Source: Bacteroidota bacterium (GTDB lineage: Bacteria > Bacteroidota > Bacteroidia > B-17B0 > Aurantibacillaceae). From it: 64,000 nt of DNA. A program made the translations under genes and the position numbers. Location: positions 39,389-103,388 of the forward strand of contig JACQAK010000039.1 of NCBI GenBank assembly GCA_016194985.1, written 5' to 3'. Shown here in pieces: positions 59,321 through 64,000 of the stretch (position 1 is its first letter; every line of letters begins with the position of its first letter). The notes under the pieces were generated by a model that saw only the letters and a list, made by a program, of their open reading frames with translations, did not search any database and was not told where the DNA came from.

Positions 59321-62300
59321 ATGAAAAAGTACCCTACATACAACCAACTGAACTTATCGCAAATAAGTAAAGACATTTTAAACTACTGGAAAGAAAAAGA
59401 TACATTTAGCAAATCTATTTCTACCCGCGAAGGAAAAACGCCCTGGGTGTTTTACGAAGGCCCGCCAAGTGCAAACGGTATGCCCGGCATTCATCACGTA
59501 ATGGCCCGTACGATTAAAGACATTTTTTGTCGTTACAAAACCCTGCAGGGATTTCAGGTAAAACGTAAAGCAGGCTGGGATACTCACGGTTTACCTATTG
59601 AGCTTGGCGTGGAAAAATCTTTGGGTATTACCAAGGAAGATATAGGAAATCCAAATAGCAAAAAATTTATTTCGGTTGAAGATTACAATAAAGCCTGCCG
59701 TAAGGAAGTAATGAAGTATACCGATAAGTGGGAAGATGTTACGGCTAAGATGGGCTACTGGGTTGATATGAAAGATCCATACATTACTTACGATAACAAG
59801 TATATTGAAAGTGTTTGGTGGTTGTTACAAAATTTGGCAAAGAAAGATTTGTTATACAAGGGGTATACGATTCAGCCGTATTCTCCGGCAGCAGGTACAG
59901 GGTTGTCTTCTCATGAATTAAACCAACCGGGTTGTTATAGAGATGTGAAGGATAGAACGGCAACTGTTCAGTTTAAAGTAGGCAGTCAGCAGTTAGCAGA
60001 CTTAAAAGTTAAACTGCCAACTTTACACTTGCATACTGCAGACCTGTTCTTCCTGGCTTGGACTACTACGCCTTGGACCTTACCTTCAAACACGGCTTTA
60101 GCAGTGGGAAAAGACATTGACTATGTATTTGTAGAAAGCTTCAATCCATTTAGTGGTGAGCAACAAACATTTATTTTGGCTAAAGATTTATTGAATAAAT
60201 ATTTCTCAGAAAAACACACCGATTTAAAATTTGAAGATTACAAACCGGGAGATAAAAATATTCCGTTTAAACTAGTTGGGCACTGTAAAGGTTCTGATTT
60301 AGCAGGAATTTCATATGAACAATTATTGCCATTTGTTCAACCAATGGATGGTGATGCATTTAAAGTGATTGTTGGCGATTTTGTAACGACCACCGATGGT
60401 ACTGGTATTGTGCATATTGCACCAAGCTTTGGTGCGGATGACTTTAGAGTAGCCAAACAAAACGGCATCGGTTCATTAACGTTGGTTGATAAACGTGGCC
60501 GTTTTTTACCTGAAATAAAAGACGGTACATTTTTGTATGGCGAAGAATATGTGAAAGAAGCCTCAACAGCGATGAAAGATCGTATGATTGAATTAAACAA
60601 AACCATTAACTGGAAGCCGGAAGCTACCGGTACAGGCCGTTTTGGGAACTGGTTGGAAAACTTAAACGACTGGAATTTATCGCGTTCCCGTTTTTGGGGT
60701 ATTCCTATTCCTATCTGGACAAGCGAAGACAGCTCTGAGCAACTAGTGATTGGAAGTGCTGAGGAATTAAAAAAAGAAATCGAAAACTCTATCAGCAAAG
60801 GGTTTATGACCGAAAATCCACTGGGGAAATTTGTGCCCGGAAACTTTACGGCAGAGAACTACGACACCTTTGATTTACATAAACCATATGCTGACAATAT
60901 TGTATTAGAGAAGAACGGGAAAAAATTATTCCGTGAACCTGATTTGATTGATGTATGGTTCGATTCCGGCGCTATGCCTTATGCGCAGGTACATTACCCG
61001 TTTGAGAATAAAGAATTAATTGACGATAAAAAATATTATCCGGCAGATTTTATTGCCGAAGGCGTTGATCAAACACGAGGCTGGTTCTTTACCTTACACG
61101 CGATTGCAACGATGAACTTTGATTCGGTAGCATACAAGAACGTTGTATCTAATGGATTGGTGCTGGATAAAAACGGAAACAAAATGAGTAAGCGTTTAGG
61201 CAACGCGATTGATCCGTTTGAAACCATTGAAAAATATGGTGCAGACGCTACCCGTTGGTATATGATTGCCAACGCGGCACCCTGGGATAATTTGAAATTT
61301 GATGTAGAAGGTATTGGTGAAGTACAACGTAAATTATTCGGAACGCTTTATAACACATACGGATTCTTTGCTTTATATGCTAATGTGGATAATTTTGTGG
61401 TTGACTTAAGCAATACGGTAAACGTTAGTAAGCGCTCAGAATTGGATCGCTGGATCTTATCGAAACTGAATTCGCTGGTGAAAGATGTTACGGAACAATA
61501 CGAAACATTTGAGCCTCACAAAGCAGCGCGTTACATTGAGGAGTTTGTGGATGAACACTTAAGTAACTGGTACATCCGTTTATCCCGCCGCCGTTTCTGG
61601 AAAGGAGACATGAGCGATGATAAAAAAGCAGCTTACGAAACACTGTTTGAATGTTTAAATACTTTATCTCAGTTAATGAGTCCGATAGCGCCATTCTTTG
61701 CAGATTGGTTGTATCAGAATTTGAACGACTCCACAGATACCATCGATTCTGTACATTTATCAAATTATCCAAAAGTAAATGAGGTCTTAATTGATCTGGC
61801 TTTAGAAAAACGCATGGAAATGGCTCAGAAAATTTCTTCTATGATCCTGTCTATTCGTAAGAAAGAAAATCTGCGGGTACGCCAGCCATTGCAAAAGATC
61901 CGCATTCCTATCCTGGATACTGAGTTCAGACAACATGTAGAGGCTGTAAAAGATATTATTCTGGCTGAGGTAAACGTTAAAGAATTAGAATTTGTAACAG
62001 AAGAAGAGGCACACATTGTGAAGAATCTGAAGTTGAATTTTAAGACGTTGGGTAAAAAATGTGGTAAACACATGAAAACCGTTCAGGCTTACGCAAATGA
62101 TCATGGAGCGTTGATTATCTCTGCCATTGAAAAAACAGGGCAGTTTAAGATGAATGTGGAAGGCGAAGAGATTTTATTGGAATTGGAAGATGTAGAGATC
62201 ATTCCGGTGGATATTCCGGGCTGGAAAGTGGCTAACAGCGGGCAAATAACCGTTGCGTTGGACATAACCCTGACCGATTCGTTAAAAGAGGAAGGATTAG

Positions 62301-62551
62301 CCCGGGAATTGGTGAATCGTATCCAAAACCTGCGTAAAGACAGTGGTTTAGACGTAACCGACAAGATTTTAGTGAAAATCCAACAAAATGATGCATTAGA
62401 TACCGCCATTCAAAATAATTTGAGCTATATTTGCGCCGAAACTTTAACGGGCGATTTACAAGTGGTAAAAAACTTGTCCTCAACCACTGCAAATTCTGTT
62501 GAAGTAGACGAACTGGTATCTACCCTTATTTCTATAGAAAAGTTAAATTAA
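59321..62551 (+). CDS. ileS: Isoleucyl-tRNA synthetase
   Basis: This class Ia synthetase of 1076 residues charges tRNA-Ile. The HIGH-type motif appears in FYEGPPSANGMPGIHHVMAR, the KMSKS in LVLDKNGNKMSKRLGNAI, and the editing-domain TTTPWTLPSNTALAV in between. GTDTHGLPIELGVEKSL-like (GWDTHGLPIELGVEKSLG) and the C-terminal anticodon-binding part with RKENLRVRQPLQKIRIP follow. The length is normal for the long IleRS type. It shares the strand with the DksA-type gene 15 bases downstream, so they may be cotranscribed. Confidence 0.97.
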   Translation: MKKYPTYNQLNLSQISKDILNYWKEKDTFSKSISTREGKTPWVFYEGPPSANGMPGIHHVMARTIKDIFCRYKTLQGFQVKRKAGWDTHGLPIELGVEKSLGITKEDIGNPNSKKFISVEDYNKACRKEVMKYTDKWEDVTAKMGYWVDMKDPYITYDNKYIESVWWLLQNLAKKDLLYKGYTIQPYSPAAGTGLSSHELNQPGCYRDVKDRTATVQFKVGSQQLADLKVKLPTLHLHTADLFFLAWTTTPWTLPSNTALAVGKDIDYVFVESFNPFSGEQQTFILAKDLLNKYFSEKHTDLKFEDYKPGDKNIPFKLVGHCKGSDLAGISYEQLLPFVQPMDGDAFKVIVGDFVTTTDGTGIVHIAPSFGADDFRVAKQNGIGSLTLVDKRGRFLPEIKDGTFLYGEEYVKEASTAMKDRMIELNKTINWKPEATGTGRFGNWLENLNDWNLSRSRFWGIPIPIWTSEDSSEQLVIGSAEELKKEIENSISKGFMTENPLGKFVPGNFTAENYDTFDLHKPYADNIVLEKNGKKLFREPDLIDVWFDSGAMPYAQVHYPFENKELIDDKKYYPADFIAEGVDQTRGWFFTLHAIATMNFDSVAYKNVVSNGLVLDKNGNKMSKRLGNAIDPFETIEKYGADATRWYMIANAAPWDNLKFDVEGIGEVQRKLFGTLYNTYGFFALYANVDNFVVDLSNTVNVSKRSELDRWILSKLNSLVKDVTEQYETFEPHKAARYIEEFVDEHLSNWYIRLSRRRFWKGDMSDDKKAAYETLFECLNTLSQLMSPIAPFFADWLYQNLNDSTDTIDSVHLSNYPKVNEVLIDLALEKRMEMAQKISSMILSIRKKENLRVRQPLQKIRIPILDTEFRQHVEAVKDIILAEVNVKELEFVTEEEAHIVKNLKLNFKTLGKKCGKHMKTVQAYANDHGALIISAIEKTGQFKMNVEGEEILLELEDVEIIPVDIPGWKVANSGQITVALDITLTDSLKEEGLARELVNRIQNLRKDSGLDVTDKILVKIQQNDALDTAIQNNLSYICAETLTGDLQVVKNLSSTTANSVEVDELVSTLISIEKLN

Positions 62552-62566
62552 TTTTAAGAAAAGAAT

Positions 62567-63769
62567 ATGGCAAAGAAAGTTGTAAAACCTGCTAAAAAAG
62601 TAAGTAAGCCTGCTCCCAAAAAAGCAGCAGCTAAGCCTGCTAAAAAAGTAAGTAAGCCTGCTCCTAAAAAAGCGGTTAAACCTACAAAACCCGCTCCAAA
62701 AAAAGCGGCTAAACCTGCGCCAAAACCTGCTGCCAAAAAAGTAGCCCCAAAAAAACCGGCAGCTAAACCAGCTGCTGCTAAAAAACCTGTACCAAAACCA
62801 GCCCCAAAAAAAGTGACTAAAGTTCCTGCAAAAAAAGTAGCAGCTAAACCTGCTCCCAAAAAAGTTGAGAAAAAAGTGGTTAAACCGGTTGCGAAAGCAA
62901 CTGCCAAACCAGCTAAAAAAGTTGAGCCTAAAAAGGCAGTAAAAGAAATAGCAAAACCAAAAGTTGTTGGAAAGCCAATTGATGCTGTTGCAAAAAAAGG
63001 AGCCAAGCCTTCTAAAAAAGCAGCTAAGCCTTCTAAAAAAGGCAAAAAAGGAAACGACGACGAGGATGATGATATTGAACCTGAAGAAGAAGATGATGAT
63101 TCTGATGTGGATGTAAAAGATGATTATGAAAAACCGGAAGATGATGATGATGCTGTAGTTGATTTGGATGAAGCACCGGTATTGGATTTAGAAGGTGGTG
63201 GTATTCCGTTAGATGATGATGATGATGATGAAATTCCTGAAAAACGTGGACGTGGTCGTAGAAAGAAAAACGAAGGGCGTTCTGTAGGCTCAGAATCTTA
63301 TATCAGAAACAGACCTTTGCATATTGACATCACCAAACCATTAATTAAAAAACCTCAGGCCGCTCAGCCAAAACCTTTCTTAAATACAAAGGATGACAGA
63401 AGCCGCTATTCGGATAAGGAATTATTAGAATTTAAAGAGTTGATCATCGATAAATTAAAAGAAGCGCAAGCAGATTATGATTTGTTAAAACAAACCCTTT
63501 CCAATGCGGATAATCACGGAACTGATGATACTTCGCCTTCCTTCAAATTATTGGAAGATGGCTCGGATGTGTTATCAAAAGAAGAAACGGCACAATTAGC
63601 GGTTCGTCAGGAGAAATACATTGTGAACCTGAAGAATGCCTTAATGCGTATCGAAAACAAAACTTATGGTATTTGCCGCGTGAGTGGGAAACTGATTCCA
63701 AAAGAACGTTTACGTTCCGTTCCGCATGCAACTTTAGGGATTGATGCTAAATTGAATCAATCAAACTAA
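62567..63769 (+). CDS. DksA/TraR-type protein with histone-H1-like Lys/Ala/Pro-rich N-terminus
   Basis: The 400 residues have three parts. Residues 1-160 are almost only Lys, Ala, Pro and Val in repeated SKPAPKKA and KPAKKV units, like histone H1 tails. Residues 161-225 are an acidic Asp/Glu-rich segment (DDEDDDIEPEEEDDDSD). Residues about 275-400 match the Bacteroidota DksA/TraR domain: a coiled coil with YSDKELLEFKELIIDKLKEA and the zinc-finger-like end YGICRVSGKLIPKERLRSVP. Only one Cys of the four zinc ligands remains, as I recall for Bacteroidota members. Most relatives are about 126 residues; the N-terminal 270 residues are extra. Confidence 0.9.
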   Translation: MAKKVVKPAKKVSKPAPKKAAAKPAKKVSKPAPKKAVKPTKPAPKKAAKPAPKPAAKKVAPKKPAAKPAAAKKPVPKPAPKKVTKVPAKKVAAKPAPKKVEKKVVKPVAKATAKPAKKVEPKKAVKEIAKPKVVGKPIDAVAKKGAKPSKKAAKPSKKGKKGNDDEDDDIEPEEEDDDSDVDVKDDYEKPEDDDDAVVDLDEAPVLDLEGGGIPLDDDDDDEIPEKRGRGRRKKNEGRSVGSESYIRNRPLHIDITKPLIKKPQAAQPKPFLNTKDDRSRYSDKELLEFKELIIDKLKEAQADYDLLKQTLSNADNHGTDDTSPSFKLLEDGSDVLSKEETAQLAVRQEKYIVNLKNALMRIENKTYGICRVSGKLIPKERLRSVPHATLGIDAKLNQSN

Positions 63770-63789
63770 ATATCCTATTACATTCAACT

Positions 63790-63823
63790 AAAAGGTTATC
63801 TTTGCATAAGATAACCTTTTTTG
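63790..63823 (+). terminator. Terminator after the DksA-type gene, with a promoter box in its loop
   Basis: AAAAGGTTATC (63790-63800) pairs with GATAACCTTTT (63810-63820) around a 9-base loop, and a T run follows, ending at 63822. It closes the ileS-DksA unit (stop 63769). Confidence 0.82.
63797..63804 (+). promoter_or_regulatory. -7 box of lspA inside the terminator hairpin
   Basis: TATCTTTG is an exact TAnnTTTG match, 33 bases before the lspA ATG. It occupies the left arm end and loop of the upstream terminator. No -33 TTG was seen at standard spacing. Confidence 0.55.
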
Positions 63824-63837
63824 CTTTTATAGGCTCT

Positions 63838-64000
63838 ATGCTTAAAAAATACAGACTTCCGATAATCACTGTTTTTGCAGTATTATTTATTGACCAGTGT
63901 ATCAAGCTATACATTAAGTCAAATTATCCTATCGGGGAGGTTTGTCGCATTTTTGGTGATTGGAGCCGCATTACATTTACAGAGAACCCCGGAATGGCCT
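63838..64000 (+). CDS. lspA: Lipoprotein signal peptidase (3' end outside window)
   Basis: The first 54 residues of an LspA are visible, starting MLKKYRLPIITVFAVLFIDQ, with the conserved DQ-x3-K pattern (FIDQCIKLYIK), the GE motif (YPIGEV), and the membrane-proximal ITFTENPGMA motif at the window edge. LspA removes signal peptides from prolipoproteins. The stop lies past base 64000. The many lipoproteins in the window would be its substrates. Confidence 0.9.
   Translation, partial: MLKKYRLPIITVFAVLFIDQCIKLYIKSNYPIGEVCRIFGDWSRITFTENPGMA

Noticed and set aside
62554..63045. 163-residue open frame on the minus strand opposite the Lys/Ala/Pro tail, rich in Gly, Ala, Phe and Leu
   Set aside because: It mirrors the repeated AAA/GCT/CCT codons of the real gene; composition is an artefact and it lacks a start context.

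Overview
The window is chromosomal DNA of a Bacteroidota (Bacteroidetes) bacterium. The evidence is: type IX secretion C-terminal sorting domains on several secreted proteins; promoters of the Bacteroidota type (-7 box TAnnTTTG) with almost no Shine-Dalgarno sites; phylum-typical families (DUF4296, DUF4349, DUF4412, a zinc-less DksA-type protein); the HU / TPR / small basic protein / RNase G gene order; and a tyrosine ammonia-lyase closely resembling that of Flavobacterium johnsoniae, which with KAS, ketoreductase and ACP marks a flexirubin-type pigment locus. The DNA is AT-rich. I cannot place it to genus. No rRNA, tRNA, CRISPR array, prophage or classical IS transposase is visible.

Layout. 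1-8.1 kb: heavy-metal efflux locus (TonB receptor, small histidine-containing protein, CusA/CzcA pump, TolC-type protein with a 3' frameshift, membrane-fusion lipoprotein), followed by ApbE. 9.2-15 kb: TPR protein, histidine kinase, leuS (carrying an in-frame palindromic repeat), PlsC-type acyltransferase. 15.1-19.9 kb: deoC and two ALDH genes (a split ALDH16-like pair), interrupted by a GxxExxY nuclease-like gene set among nested inverted repeats. 20-25 kb: BioF2/FemAB-like acyltransferase, small secreted protein, and an AlgI/AlgJ-type acetylation pair whose AlgI gene is broken. 25-31.7 kb: comM, a MerR-B12 regulator, a DUF4296 lipoprotein, an M20 amidohydrolase, and a hotdog dehydratase-ABC exporter operon. 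31.7-37 kb: surface proteins, YraN, an ECF sigma/anti-sigma pair, an MltD-like lytic transglycosylase. 37-39.3 kb: SCO-type copper chaperone operon. 39.5-43.1 kb: PASTA protein, T9SS cargo, RluD. 43.4-46.5 kb: HU, TPR, small basic protein, RNase G. 46.6-51.3 kb: T9SS cargo genes and a helical protein of unknown function. 51.4-58.1 kb: flexirubin-type genes (LpxL-like acyltransferase, ACP, KAS, FabG, TAL, divergent methyltransferase), with a RelE-type toxin-antitoxin pair inserted. 58.1-64 kb: outer-membrane-like protein, truncated globin, ileS, a DksA-type protein with a histone-H1-like N-terminus, and the start of lspA.

How parts work together. The TAL, KAS, FabG and ACP genes would make a tyrosine-derived aryl polyene. 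The hotdog dehydratase-ABC operon 20 kb away may belong to the same pathway (inference). DeoC yields acetaldehyde and glyceraldehyde-3-phosphate, and the adjacent ALDH pair could oxidise aldehydes. The Cus-type pump, adaptor and outer-membrane factor would form one tripartite exporter, but the outer-membrane factor has lost reading frame near its end.

The most unusual content is repeat-driven. Several families of short palindromic elements sit between genes and, in leuS, inside a gene; the GxxExxY gene is bracketed by two copies of one imperfect palindrome. Two genes (tolC-like, algI-like) carry frame-breaking deletions, and a T9SS gene survives only as a 3' remnant.
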